DNA from: Bacillota bacterium | Lineage (GTDB): Bacteria > Bacillota > Clostridia > Christensenellales > Aristaeellaceae | DNA: 24,204 nt | Direction of reading: 5' to 3' | NCBI GenBank assembly: GCA_023416655.1 | Contig: JAEZHK010000028.1 | Span: forward strand, 1 to 24,204 | In this document: in pieces, positions 6,788 to 13,753 of the stretch | Position numbering within the stretch: position 1 is the first letter of the stretch | Layout: every line of letters starts with the position of its first letter | Notes under the pieces: model-generated | Told to the model about the DNA's origin: nothing | The model's input: only the letters and a program-made list of their open reading frames with translations | Databases searched by the model: none | Position numbers and translations under genes: made by a program

Positions 6788-7492
6788 ATGGCGAAATACA
6801 GACGGGTCATCCTGAAACTCTCCGGGGAAGCGCTTGCAAACGGCGGCGGCTGCTACGACGCGAAGCGCGTCGACGCGGCGGCGGACGTGATCGCGAGGCT
6901 CAAAGAGCACGGCGTCCAGGTGGGCGTCGTCATCGGCGGCGGAAACATCTGGCGCGGTCGGTTTACCGAGGCCATGAATCCGGTCAACGCGGACCAGATG
7001 GGCATGCTGGCCACCATCATCAACGCCATCTGCGTGGAAGACGCGCTGATTCGCCGGGGCTGTCCGGCATGCGCGTTTACCGCGCAGCAGATGGACCGCT
7101 TCGCGAAGCTCTACACCGCCCGGGAAGCGGACGAGTACTTGAGCGCTGGCGGCGTGGCGCTGCTCGCGGGTGGCAGCGGCAACCCGTTCTTCACCACCGA
7201 CACCGCGGCGGCGCTGCGCGCGGTGGAATTGAGGGCCGACGCGGTGTTCAAGGGCACCACCGTCGACGGCGTGTACGATTGCGATCCCCGGATCAACCCC
7301 GGCGCCAGGTTGATCCACGACATCACCTACCAGCGGGCGATCGAATTGGGCCTGAAGGTGATGGACACCGCCGCTTTCCAGATCTGCAAGGAGAACAGGG
7401 TGCCGGAAATCCGTGTTTTTTCCATGGACAATCTGGAAAACGTATTGAAGGTGGCCGATGGCGACCCCATGGGCACGGTCGTTCACGGGTAG
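6788..7492 (+). CDS. pyrH: Uridylate (UMP) kinase
   Basis: Phosphorylates UMP to UDP in pyrimidine nucleotide synthesis. The 234-residue length fits the bacterial hexameric family. Motifs are KLSGEAL at 10-16, the glycine loop GGGNIWRG at 50-57, 'NADQMGMLATIINA' for UMP binding, 'GNPFFTTDTAA', and 'DGVYDCDPR'. The ATG at 6788 is chosen over the ATG at 6767 because AGGAGG lies at 6776-6781. No strong promoter of its own was seen; it may rely on readthrough of the upstream terminator. Confidence 0.98.
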   Translation: MAKYRRVILKLSGEALANGGGCYDAKRVDAAADVIARLKEHGVQVGVVIGGGNIWRGRFTEAMNPVNADQMGMLATIINAICVEDALIRRGCPACAFTAQQMDRFAKLYTAREADEYLSAGGVALLAGGSGNPFFTTDTAAALRAVELRADAVFKGTTVDGVYDCDPRINPGARLIHDITYQRAIELGLKVMDTAAFQICKENRVPEIRVFSMDNLENVLKVADGDPMGTVVHG

Positions 7493-7576
7493 GTTTCGCC
7501 ACGCCTTGTCCGGATTGCGCCCGGAATTTCCGGCGGGGATTTCGGCGGTCCGCATGAATTCTCCCGCTTTCGCATG

Positions 7577-7607
7577 CGTCTTGAACTCATCCGAAAGACG
7601 TGGTTTT
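7577..7607 (+). terminator. Weak possible terminator after pyrH
   Basis: CGTCTT (7577-7582) pairs with AAGACG (7595-7600) across a 12-nt loop and is followed by TGGTTTT. The stem is short and the loop large, so this is weak. The rest of the 205-base pyrH-frr gap holds the frr promoter and nothing else recognised. Confidence 0.25.
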
Positions 7608-7621
7608 GCCGCATTTGGCGC

Positions 7622-7650
7622 TTGCCAATTCTGCCAAAACCCGATACAAT
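7622..7650 (+). promoter_or_regulatory. Promoter of the frr-to-polC operon
   Basis: TTGCCA (7622-7627), a 17-bp spacer, TACAAT (7645-7650). Each box has one mismatch or two at most from consensus. It precedes frr by about 50 bases and probably serves the long downstream run of tightly packed genes. Confidence 0.75.
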
Positions 7651-7698
7651 AGAGGTTAAGACTGGGGCGCATCCGCGCCACGATGGGAGGAGACCAAC

Positions 7699-8256
7699 GT
7701 GTACAAGGAAACGGTGAAGGCCGCATCCGACAAGATGGACAAGACCCTCGCGGTCATTCAGAAGGAGCTTTCGACACTGCGGGCGGGCCGTGCGAATCCG
7801 AAGATCCTGGATCGGATCCTCGTGGACTATTACGGAACCCCGACCCCGCTGAGTCAGCTGGGCAACATCACCTCGCCCGAACCGAGGCTCCTGGTGATCG
7901 CGCCGTGGGAGGCCAAGATGATCTCGGCCATCGAGAAGGAAATCCAGAAGTCCGACATCGGCATCAACCCATCCAACGATGGCAAGGTGATCCGCCTGTT
8001 GGTGCCGGAGCTCACCGAGGAGCGCCGCAAGGACCTCTGCAAGCAGGTGAAAAAGCAGGTGGAGGAGGGCAAGGTGGCCGTGCGCGCCATCCGTCGCGAC
8101 GCCATGGAGCACCTGAAGAAGCTCAAGAAGGACTCCCAGATCACCGAGGACGAGCAGGAACTGGGCGAGACCGAGCTTCAGAAGGCCACCGACAACCACA
8201 TCAAGGAGCTGGACAAGATCGGCACCGACAAAGAAAAAGAGATCATGAGCGTATGA
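7699..8256 (+). CDS. frr: Ribosome recycling factor
   Basis: Splits post-termination ribosomes together with EF-G. The 185 residues match the family exactly. Features are 'LRAGRANPKILDRILVDYYGTPTPLSQLGNI', 'PWEAKMISAIEKEIQKSDIGINPSNDGKVIRLLVPELTEERRK' (read in parts), and the long helical tail. Translation starts at GTG 7699, set by GGAGG at 7686-7690. The nearer ATG at 7683 is out of frame. Its stop overlaps the next start (ATGA at 8253-8256), showing translational coupling. Confidence 0.98.
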   Translation: MYKETVKAASDKMDKTLAVIQKELSTLRAGRANPKILDRILVDYYGTPTPLSQLGNITSPEPRLLVIAPWEAKMISAIEKEIQKSDIGINPSNDGKVIRLLVPELTEERRKDLCKQVKKQVEEGKVAVRAIRRDAMEHLKKLKKDSQITEDEQELGETELQKATDNHIKELDKIGTDKEKEIMSV

Positions 8257-8435
8257 CGAGCCTCCTGGGCCTGACGCTGAACGAGGCGCTTGAGGAGATT
8301 CGCGCCCTGGGCCTGACCGAGCCGCGCACCCTGCGCGTACAGCCAGAGAAGCACCCGGAGGGGACGGAGCGCGTCGTGCGCGTCCGCCCCGGCGAAATCC
8401 TGACCGCCCGCTTCCCGGACAGGGTGGCCTCATGA
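8253..8435 (+). CDS. Small PASTA-like protein coupled to frr and uppS
   Basis: A 60-residue protein that I cannot assign to a characterised gene. It overlaps frr by ATGA at its start and uppS by ATGA at its end, so it is almost certainly translated as part of the chain. Residues 4-21 (LLGLTLNEALEEIRALGL) closely follow the PASTA pattern G-x-[TS]-x-x-x-A-x-x-x-(I/L)-x-x-x-GL. Residues 36-55 (EGTERVVRVRPGEILTARFP) follow the second half, G-x-x-x-V-x-x-x-x-PG. It has no signal peptide or membrane segment, unlike ordinary PASTA modules, which sit outside the cell on kinases and penicillin-binding proteins. Any role in linking translation with cell-wall carrier synthesis is speculation. Confidence 0.7.
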   Translation: MTSLLGLTLNEALEEIRALGLTEPRTLRVQPEKHPEGTERVVRVRPGEILTARFPDRVAS

Positions 8436-9199
8436 ACATACTGGACCTTGCGCGCCGCGCCGCCGGCCTTTTGCGGCCCGGCGGCGCGGAGGGTTTGGGC
8501 GGGGAAATTCCCGAGAACCTGCCGCGCCACGTGGCGTTCATCATGGATGGCAACGGGCGCTGGGCCAAAAAGCGCGGCCTGCCGCGCTCGGCCGGCCACA
8601 CCGCCGGGATGGACGCGATGATCGAGATCATCCGCGCCACAGACGACTGGGGCATCAAGGCGCTGAGCGTCTACGCGTTCTCCACCGAGAACTGGGGACG
8701 TCCCCCGGAAGAGGTGAGCGCGCTGATGGACATCCTGGTGAAGTACTTCACCAGCCAGATCGACGAGCTGCACCAAAAGAACGTCCGTGTGCGGGTGCTG
8801 GGCGACCTCACTGCGCTGCCGAAACTGCAGCGGGAGACCGTCGAAAACGCCATCGCGCGCACCGCGGGCAACACCGGCCTCATGTTCAACATCGCGCTCA
8901 ACTACGGCGGGCGCGCGGAGCTCATCCGGGCGGCGAGGAAGCTGGCCGGGTCGGGCATGAAGCCCGAGGAAATCGACGAAGCCGCCTTCGGGCGGCAGCT
9001 GTACACCGATGGGCTGCCCGACGTGGACCTTCTGATCCGCACCAGCGGCGAGATGCGGACCTCGAACTTCCTGCCCTGGCAGACCGCCTACGCCGAAATC
9101 ATCTTCAACCCCGTGCTTTGGCCGGACTACACGCGCGAGGAATATCGCAAGGACCTCGTCCGCTACGCCGCCCGGAACCGGCGATTTGGAAAGGTGTAA
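8432..9199 (+). CDS. uppS: Undecaprenyl diphosphate synthase (cis-prenyltransferase)
   Basis: Condenses eight isopentenyl diphosphates onto farnesyl diphosphate to make the C55 carrier for peptidoglycan and other wall polymers. The 255 residues contain FIMDGNGRWA with the catalytic Asp at 39, 'RGLPRSAGHTAG', 'LSVYAFSTENWGRP', and the C-terminal signature 'DLLIRTSGE' followed by 'RTSNFLPWQTAYAE'. The first 27 residues are an extra, Gly/Arg-rich N-terminus. The start at 8432 overlaps the stop of the small upstream gene. The cdsA gene follows after 8 bases. Confidence 0.98.
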   Translation: MNILDLARRAAGLLRPGGAEGLGGEIPENLPRHVAFIMDGNGRWAKKRGLPRSAGHTAGMDAMIEIIRATDDWGIKALSVYAFSTENWGRPPEEVSALMDILVKYFTSQIDELHQKNVRVRVLGDLTALPKLQRETVENAIARTAGNTGLMFNIALNYGGRAELIRAARKLAGSGMKPEEIDEAAFGRQLYTDGLPDVDLLIRTSGEMRTSNFLPWQTAYAEIIFNPVLWPDYTREEYRKDLVRYAARNRRFGKV

Positions 9200-9207
9200 C
9201 GCATTTG

Positions 9208-10077
9208 ATGGAAGCAGCCGACCTGAGAATCAGCAATATGATCCGGCGCAGGGTCACGGGCATCGTGATCGCTGTGGTTATGATCGCGCTCTGGCTCTTC
9301 CAGGGCTGGCCGCTGCGCGTCGGGCTGGTTGCGCTGATGATCCTGTCGATGTGGGAGATGTACGGCGCGTTCGTCGCGCGCGGCGCGAAGCCCATCCGCT
9401 GGGTGGGCCTGGCCTACGCGGTGCTGTCGCTGCCCATCTACCTGTGGCTGGGCGTTTCGGCGCTGAGCCCGCTGACCACGATGTTCTGCATGCTGGCGCT
9501 GGCCGGCGTGATCCTCCGGGGGCAGATCGACTTCGATTCGGCGGTGGCGACGCTGTTCCCGCTCTTCTACCCGGGCATGCTGATCACGATGCTGTACCCG
9601 CTACAGGACCTGCAGCCCACGCTGGTGGCGCGGGTCGCGACGGCGCTGATGCTTTTGATCCCGCTGATGACGGACCTCTTCGCCTACGAGTTCGGCACGC
9701 ATTTCGGAAAGCACAAGCTGTCGCCGGTCCTTAGCCCCAACAAGAGCGTGGAGGGCGCCGTCGCGGGCGTCCTGGCCGCTGCCGCGTTTTCGGTGATTGT
9801 GCCGCTCGGTGCGCAGTTGGTCACAACCTATATCCCGTATTTTGCGCCTTACGCGGCGCATTTGCCGCCGCTGTGGATGTTTCTGATCCTGGGTCTGGTG
9901 GGCTCGTTTGCCGCGCAAATCGGAGATTTGACCGCGTCGATGGTCAAGCGCTACTGCGGCATCAAGGACTACGGCGCAATCTTCCCGGGGCACGGCGGCA
10001 TGCTGGACAGAATGGACAGCGTTCTGTTCACCGGCGTCATCCTGTACGTATTCTTCACGCTTCCGGTGAGGTGGTAA
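9208..10077 (+). CDS. cdsA: Phosphatidate cytidylyltransferase (CDP-diglyceride synthase)
   Basis: Makes CDP-diacylglycerol from phosphatidate and CTP, the branch point of phospholipid synthesis. It is an integral membrane protein of 289 residues with about seven or eight hydrophobic segments. The family signature is intact near residues 233-270: S-FAAQIGDLTASMVKR followed by GIKDYGAIFPGHGGMLDRMDS, with the metal-binding Asp residues. The start is less sure than the gene. ATG 9208 has AAAGGTG 12 bases upstream, while ATG 9238 would give MIRRRVTG, a common CdsA beginning, but lacks a clear ribosome binding site. Confidence 0.96.
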   Translation: MEAADLRISNMIRRRVTGIVIAVVMIALWLFQGWPLRVGLVALMILSMWEMYGAFVARGAKPIRWVGLAYAVLSLPIYLWLGVSALSPLTTMFCMLALAGVILRGQIDFDSAVATLFPLFYPGMLITMLYPLQDLQPTLVARVATALMLLIPLMTDLFAYEFGTHFGKHKLSPVLSPNKSVEGAVAGVLAAAAFSVIVPLGAQLVTTYIPYFAPYAAHLPPLWMFLILGLVGSFAAQIGDLTASMVKRYCGIKDYGAIFPGHGGMLDRMDSVLFTGVILYVFFTLPVRW

Positions 10078-10078
10078 T

Positions 10079-11215
10079 TTGCGGACCGTTGCGGTTCTGG
10101 GCGCGACCGGCTCCATCGGGCGGCAGGCGCTGGACCTGATCCAAAGGCATTCCGAAAGCTTCAAGGCGTCGGTTTTGACGGCCAGCCAGAACCACGAGGC
10201 GCTCTTCGATCTGGTGCGCGCGTTCCGTCCGGAGGCGGCCGGCCTTGTGGCCCGGCCGAAAGAGCTTCCGGAGGACGTGCGCTTTTGCGCGTGGTATTTC
10301 GGCGAGGATTGTTCGGAGCGCGCGCTCCGGGCGCACCGTCCGTATGACGTTCTGGCGGCGGTGGTGGGCATCGCGGGGCTGGGCGCGGTTCTGACGGCGC
10401 TTGAGACCTCGGAGCGGGTGCTCCTCGCCAACAAAGAGGCGCTGGTCACCGCGGGCGACCTGGTGATGGGGAAGACGAGGGCGCTTCAAAAGCCCATCCT
10501 GCCGGTGGACAGCGAGCACAGCGCCATCTTCCAGTGTTTGGAAGGCTCTGGCGGGAACAAGCCCAGAAGGCTCATCCTGACCGCGTCGGGCGGCCCGTTC
10601 CGAACCTGGGACAGGGAAGCCATCCAAAACGCCACGCTTCAGGACGCGCTGGGCCACCCCACCTGGCGCATGGGCAAAAAGATCACCGTGGACTGCGCCA
10701 CGATGATGAACAAGGGGCTGGAGGTCATCGAGGCGCACCACCTGTTTTCGATGCCTGAAGCGGCGATTGATGTGGTGGTGCACCCCCAGAGCGTCATACA
10801 CTCCATGGTGGAGTTTTTTGACGGCGCGGTGCTGGCGCAGATGGGCGCGCCCGATATGCGCGGGCCCATCGGCTACGCGCTGGGGTACCCGGCGCGGCTG
10901 CCCTACGGCGCGACACCCCTTGATTTCGCGCGAACGCAGATCACCTTCGAAGCGCCGGACGAATCCCGCTTTCCGTGCCTTGCGCTGGCCCGGCAGGCGC
11001 TCCGCGCGGGCGGCAGCGCGCCGGTGATCCTGAACGGCGCGAACGAGGCGGCGGTGGGCGCGTTTCTGGACGGCTCCATCCCCTTCGGTCGGATCGCGCA
11101 GTTGGTGGAGAGAGCGCTTCAAGAGGTGCCCATGCGGGGTATAAACTCTCTGGAAGACGTCCGAGCGGCGGATTTGGAAGCGCGGCGGAGCGTCCACAAA
11201 AACCTGACCCTCTAG
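10079..11215 (+). CDS. dxr: 1-deoxy-D-xylulose 5-phosphate reductoisomerase
   Basis: Catalyses the committed NADPH-dependent step of the MEP isoprenoid pathway, DXP to MEP. The 378-residue protein has the NADPH loop GATGSIG at 8-14, 'ANKEALVTAGD', the metal site 'PVDSEHSAIFQCL', 'LTASGGPF', 'HPTWRMGKKITVDCATMMNKGLEVIEA' (in parts), and 'VVVHPQSVIHSMVE'. Translation starts at a TTG that lies one base past the cdsA stop, with GAGGTGG just upstream; no ATG or GTG fits the conserved N-terminus. With ispG downstream it places two MEP steps in the same operon as UppS, which uses the product. Confidence 0.98.
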   Translation: MRTVAVLGATGSIGRQALDLIQRHSESFKASVLTASQNHEALFDLVRAFRPEAAGLVARPKELPEDVRFCAWYFGEDCSERALRAHRPYDVLAAVVGIAGLGAVLTALETSERVLLANKEALVTAGDLVMGKTRALQKPILPVDSEHSAIFQCLEGSGGNKPRRLILTASGGPFRTWDREAIQNATLQDALGHPTWRMGKKITVDCATMMNKGLEVIEAHHLFSMPEAAIDVVVHPQSVIHSMVEFFDGAVLAQMGAPDMRGPIGYALGYPARLPYGATPLDFARTQITFEAPDESRFPCLALARQALRAGGSAPVILNGANEAAVGAFLDGSIPFGRIAQLVERALQEVPMRGINSLEDVRAADLEARRSVHKNLTL

Positions 11216-11218
11216 AGA

Positions 11219-11242
11219 AAAGGAGCTTTTCATGTCCGGCAT
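11219..11242 (+). repeat. Upstream copy of the rseP ribosome-binding-site/start region
   Basis: AAAGGAGCTTTTCATGTCCGGCAT-like text here matches 11461-11484 at 22 of 24 positions. It includes the ribosome binding site, the ATG and the codons for MSGI. The real rseP starts at the second copy, 242 bases downstream. A duplication or an insertion at the rseP start is the simplest explanation. Confidence 0.85.
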
Positions 11243-11342
11243 CTTCATGGCGTTGAAAAACCCCGAGGGTTTTTCAACGCGTAGGAAGGGGTTCTGCGTG
11301 AGCCTGAAATTCTCTGGAATTTCCGGGCGGCTCCCTGACTGA
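11232..11342 (+). CDS. Short ORF beginning like RseP, possible remnant or leader peptide
   Basis: The ATG has a good ribosome binding site (AAAGGAGC) and opens a 36-codon frame beginning MSGIFMALKN and ending GRLPD. The first four residues equal those of RseP and the rest does not. It reads through the 14-bp hairpin and the second hairpin, then stops at the foot of the large UUCG hairpin. It is either a fossil of the displaced rseP start or a leader peptide whose translation would open these hairpins. Whether it is functional is unknown. Confidence 0.3.
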   Translation: MSGIFMALKNPEGFSTRRKGFCVSLKFSGISGRLPD

Positions 11343-11460
11343 AGGAATTGTTTCCTCCACCAGTGTTCGCACTGGTTATGGAAACCGATTCCCGGCGCGC
11401 TGGTCGCCGGGAACGATTAAAGAAACGTCCAGGGTTGTTAACAGTTTAGGCAAGTCAAGT
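11243..11460 (+). other. Structured leader: four stacked hairpins between the duplicated starts
   Basis: About 218 bases carry four clear stems. H1 at 11250-11280 has perfect 14-bp arms with a 3-nt loop. H2 at 11306-11323 has 6-bp arms. H3 at 11344-11392 is a long stem GGAAT/ATTCC, GTTTCC/GGAAAC, ACCAGTG/CACTGGT, closed by a TTCG tetraloop with two small internal loops. H4 at 11389-11413 has 9-bp arms TTCCCGGCG/CGCCGGGAA. H3 and H4 share 11389-11392, so their full forms exclude each other. No known riboswitch class was recognised. It could be a non-coding RNA, a regulatory leader of rseP, or an inserted non-autonomous element. Confidence 0.6.
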
Positions 11461-11484
11461 AAAGGAGCATTCCATGTCCGGCAT
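11461..11484 (+). repeat. Downstream copy of the duplicated rseP start region
   Basis: This is the functional copy: it contains the ribosome binding site AAAGGAGC and the ATG of rseP at 11474. It differs from the copy at 11219-11242 only at two positions. Confidence 0.85.
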
Positions 11485-12520
11485 ATTGTATCTGTTTGTG
11501 GCCCTTCTGGTCTTCGGCCTGATCATCTTCGTACACGAGCTGGGGCATTTCCTCGCGGCCCGCGCGACGGGCATAAGGGTATTGGAGTTTGCGATGGGCT
11601 TCGGCCCGAAGCTCGTCGGCTGGCGCAGGAAGGAAACCGACTATTCCCTCAGGCTCCTGCCGCTGGGCGGCTACTGCAAGTTTGAGGGGGAGGACGAATC
11701 CTCCGGCGACCCCAGGGCGTTTACCAACGCGCCCGTCTGGAAACGGTTTCTGTCCATCTTCGCGGGACCCGCGATGAACTTTGTGCTGGCATACCTGACT
11801 GTGGCCATCTTTTTTCTGGCGATCGGCTTTGTGCATACTTTCCCGATCATCCAGTCCGTGACGCCCGGCATGACGGCGGAAGCCGCGGGGTTTCTGGCGG
11901 GCGACCGGGTCACCGCGCTGAACGGCCAGCCGATTGAAAACAGCGAGGCCGGTGCGAAGCGGCTCTCGGAGCTGATCGGCGCGGGCAGGCCCGAAAACCC
12001 CGTCACGCTGACGGTCGACCGGGGCGGACAAAAGCTGGACATCACCGTCGCGCCGCAGCTGGCGGAGGAGGGTCGGTACAGGATCGGCATCGAACTGGCG
12101 GGCTCGGTTTCCCATTCGCTGGGCGGCTCGCTGATTATGGCGGGGCGCGACATTTATGAAGTTACCGGGCTGATGCTGGGCGCGCTCAAGGGCCTGATCT
12201 TCCGCGGCGAGGGCTTTCAGGATACGATGGGGCCTGTGGGCATCGTCAGCTTCATGACCGACGAGATCAGCCAGGGGAACATCGCGACCATCGTCAACCT
12301 GATCATGATCATATCGCTCAACGTGGGGCTGATCAACCTCCTGCCGCTGCCGGCGCTGGACGGCGGGCGGCTGGTGTTCCTTTTGATCGAGGCGGTTCGG
12401 CGCAAGCCCATCAAACCCGAGTACGAGGGCTGGGTGCACGCGGCGGGCTTCTTCGTGCTGATCGGGCTGATCCTGGTCTTCACCTACCGGGATATTGTGC
12501 GGCTGGCGACCGGCGGATGA
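11474..12520 (+). CDS. rseP: Site-2 intramembrane metalloprotease RseP/RasP
   Basis: A 348-residue zinc protease that cleaves anti-sigma factors and signal-peptide remnants within the membrane. The first transmembrane segment holds the catalytic HELGH at 21-25. A second conserved segment (SIFAGPAMNFVLAYLTVAIFF) follows near 92-112. One PDZ domain spans roughly 120-205 (TPGMTAEAAGFLAGDRVTALNG). The third catalytic piece is NLLPLPALDGGRL with the zinc-binding Asp near 297. The C-terminus is one more membrane helix. The start at 11474 is fixed by AAAGGAGC and by the typical family N-terminus (MSGILYLFVALLVFG). Confidence 0.98.
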   Translation: MSGILYLFVALLVFGLIIFVHELGHFLAARATGIRVLEFAMGFGPKLVGWRRKETDYSLRLLPLGGYCKFEGEDESSGDPRAFTNAPVWKRFLSIFAGPAMNFVLAYLTVAIFFLAIGFVHTFPIIQSVTPGMTAEAAGFLAGDRVTALNGQPIENSEAGAKRLSELIGAGRPENPVTLTVDRGGQKLDITVAPQLAEEGRYRIGIELAGSVSHSLGGSLIMAGRDIYEVTGLMLGALKGLIFRGEGFQDTMGPVGIVSFMTDEISQGNIATIVNLIMIISLNVGLINLLPLPALDGGRLVFLLIEAVRRKPIKPEYEGWVHAAGFFVLIGLILVFTYRDIVRLATGG

Positions 12521-12525
12521 AACTT

Positions 12526-12685
12526 ATACCAATCCGCAACATTCTTTCATCGTCGCGGCGGATCTTTTCGCCCCTGGCGGTGTCGCTCTCCGCTTGAAAT
12601 AGCGCTGCTATTCCTGCGCTGCGGCTCCTTGCCAGGAACAAAAATCTCTCGCCGTTTTGGATGAAGTAATATTTCGTATTGGTAT
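12526..12685. mobile_element. MITE-like 160-bp palindromic element in the ispG leader
   Basis: The outer 26-bp ends (12526-12551 and 12660-12685) are inverted repeats matching at 21 of 26 positions; each begins ATACCAAT and ends TTCATC. The symmetry continues inwards: GGCGGATCTTTTCGCCCCTGGC mirrors the GCCAGG...AAATCTC side in part, and the apex is AATAGC-GCT-GCTATT at 12598-12612, exactly at the centre. The whole element could fold as one long imperfect hairpin. It codes for nothing, starts 5 bases after the rseP stop and ends just before the ispG ribosome binding site. It looks like a non-autonomous miniature element, but no second copy is in the window. Confidence 0.6.
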
Positions 12686-12700
12686 TAAACGGAGGCAATC

Positions 12701-13747
12701 ATGACCAAGCGGGTACTGGTGGGGAGCGTGGCCATCGGCGGCGGCGCGAGGGTTTCCGTGCAGTCGATGACCAATACCGACACGCGGGATGTGGAAGCCA
12801 CGCTTTCGCAGATCAAAAGGCTCTGCGAGGCGGGCTGCGACATCGTGCGCGTGTCAGTGTACGACGAGGCTTGCGCGGAAGCGGTCAAGGGCTTGGTGGC
12901 GGGCAGCCCGGTTCCGCTGGTGGCGGATATCCACTTCGACCATAAACTCGCGATCCGCTCCATCGAAAACGGCATCGCGAAGGTGCGCATCAACCCCGGC
13001 AACATCGGGGGCGAGGACAACGTCCGGCGGCTGGCCGACTGCGTGAAGGCGCACCATGTGCCGGTTCGGGTAGGGGTCAACGCGGGCTCGCTGGAAAAGG
13101 AACTGCTGCAAAAATACGGCGGGCCGACCGCGAACGCGCTGGCGGAGAGCGCGCTGAATCAGGCGAGGATGCTGGAGGGCATGGGCGTTCGCGACATTGT
13201 GCTCTCGATGAAGGCCTCGTCCGTGCGGACGACGGTGGACGCCTACCGGCTGGTCGCGACCGCCTCGGATTACCCGCTGCATTTGGGCGTCACCGAGGCG
13301 GGAACGCCCGAGGCGGGCACGGTGAAATCCGCCGTGGGCATCGGGAGCCTGCTCTTGGACGGCATCGGCGACACCATCCGCGTGTCGCTTTCGGGGCCGC
13401 CGGAACTCGAGGTGCCGGTGTGCCTGGACATCCTCCGCGCCGTTGGCCTTCGGGACGAGGGCGTTGAGATCATCTCCTGCCCGACCTGCGGGCGGACCTG
13501 CATTGAAGTGGCAGAAATCGCAAACCGGATCCGCCGGGAGACCCGCGCCGTCAAAAAGCCGCTCAAAGTCGCGGTCATGGGCTGCGTGGTCAACGGGCCG
13601 GGGGAGGCGCGGGAGGCCGACATCGGCGTCGCGGGAGGCAAGGACGGCGGCGCGCTGTTCGTCAAGGGTCAGCCGCCCCGTAAGGTTGAAGGCGATCTTG
13701 CGGAGGCGCTGATGAGAGAGATCCGGAGGATAATCAAAGAAACTTAA
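12701..13747 (+). CDS. ispG: 4-hydroxy-3-methylbut-2-enyl diphosphate synthase (IspG/GcpE)
   Basis: A [4Fe-4S] enzyme of the MEP pathway that converts MEcPP to HMBPP. It has 348 residues: an N-terminal TIM barrel (VSVQSMTNTDTRD, 'VADIHFDHKLA', 'KVRINPGNIG') and a C-terminal cluster domain. C260, C263 and C295 with E302 reproduce exactly the spacing of the E. coli ligands C270, C273, C305 and E312. The start is ATG 12701 with GGAGG five bases upstream, immediately after the palindromic element. polC begins 6 bases after the stop, so the two are likely co-translated. Confidence 0.98.
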   Translation: MTKRVLVGSVAIGGGARVSVQSMTNTDTRDVEATLSQIKRLCEAGCDIVRVSVYDEACAEAVKGLVAGSPVPLVADIHFDHKLAIRSIENGIAKVRINPGNIGGEDNVRRLADCVKAHHVPVRVGVNAGSLEKELLQKYGGPTANALAESALNQARMLEGMGVRDIVLSMKASSVRTTVDAYRLVATASDYPLHLGVTEAGTPEAGTVKSAVGIGSLLLDGIGDTIRVSLSGPPELEVPVCLDILRAVGLRDEGVEIISCPTCGRTCIEVAEIANRIRRETRAVKKPLKVAVMGCVVNGPGEAREADIGVAGGKDGGALFVKGQPPRKVEGDLAEALMREIRRIIKET

Positions 13748-13753
13748 GAGAAA

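Noticed and set aside
11216..11473. Known riboswitch or 6S/SRP/tmRNA gene in the dxr-rseP gap
   Set aside because: I compared by eye with the conserved cores of common riboswitches and small RNAs and found none of them. The stems are real but unassigned.
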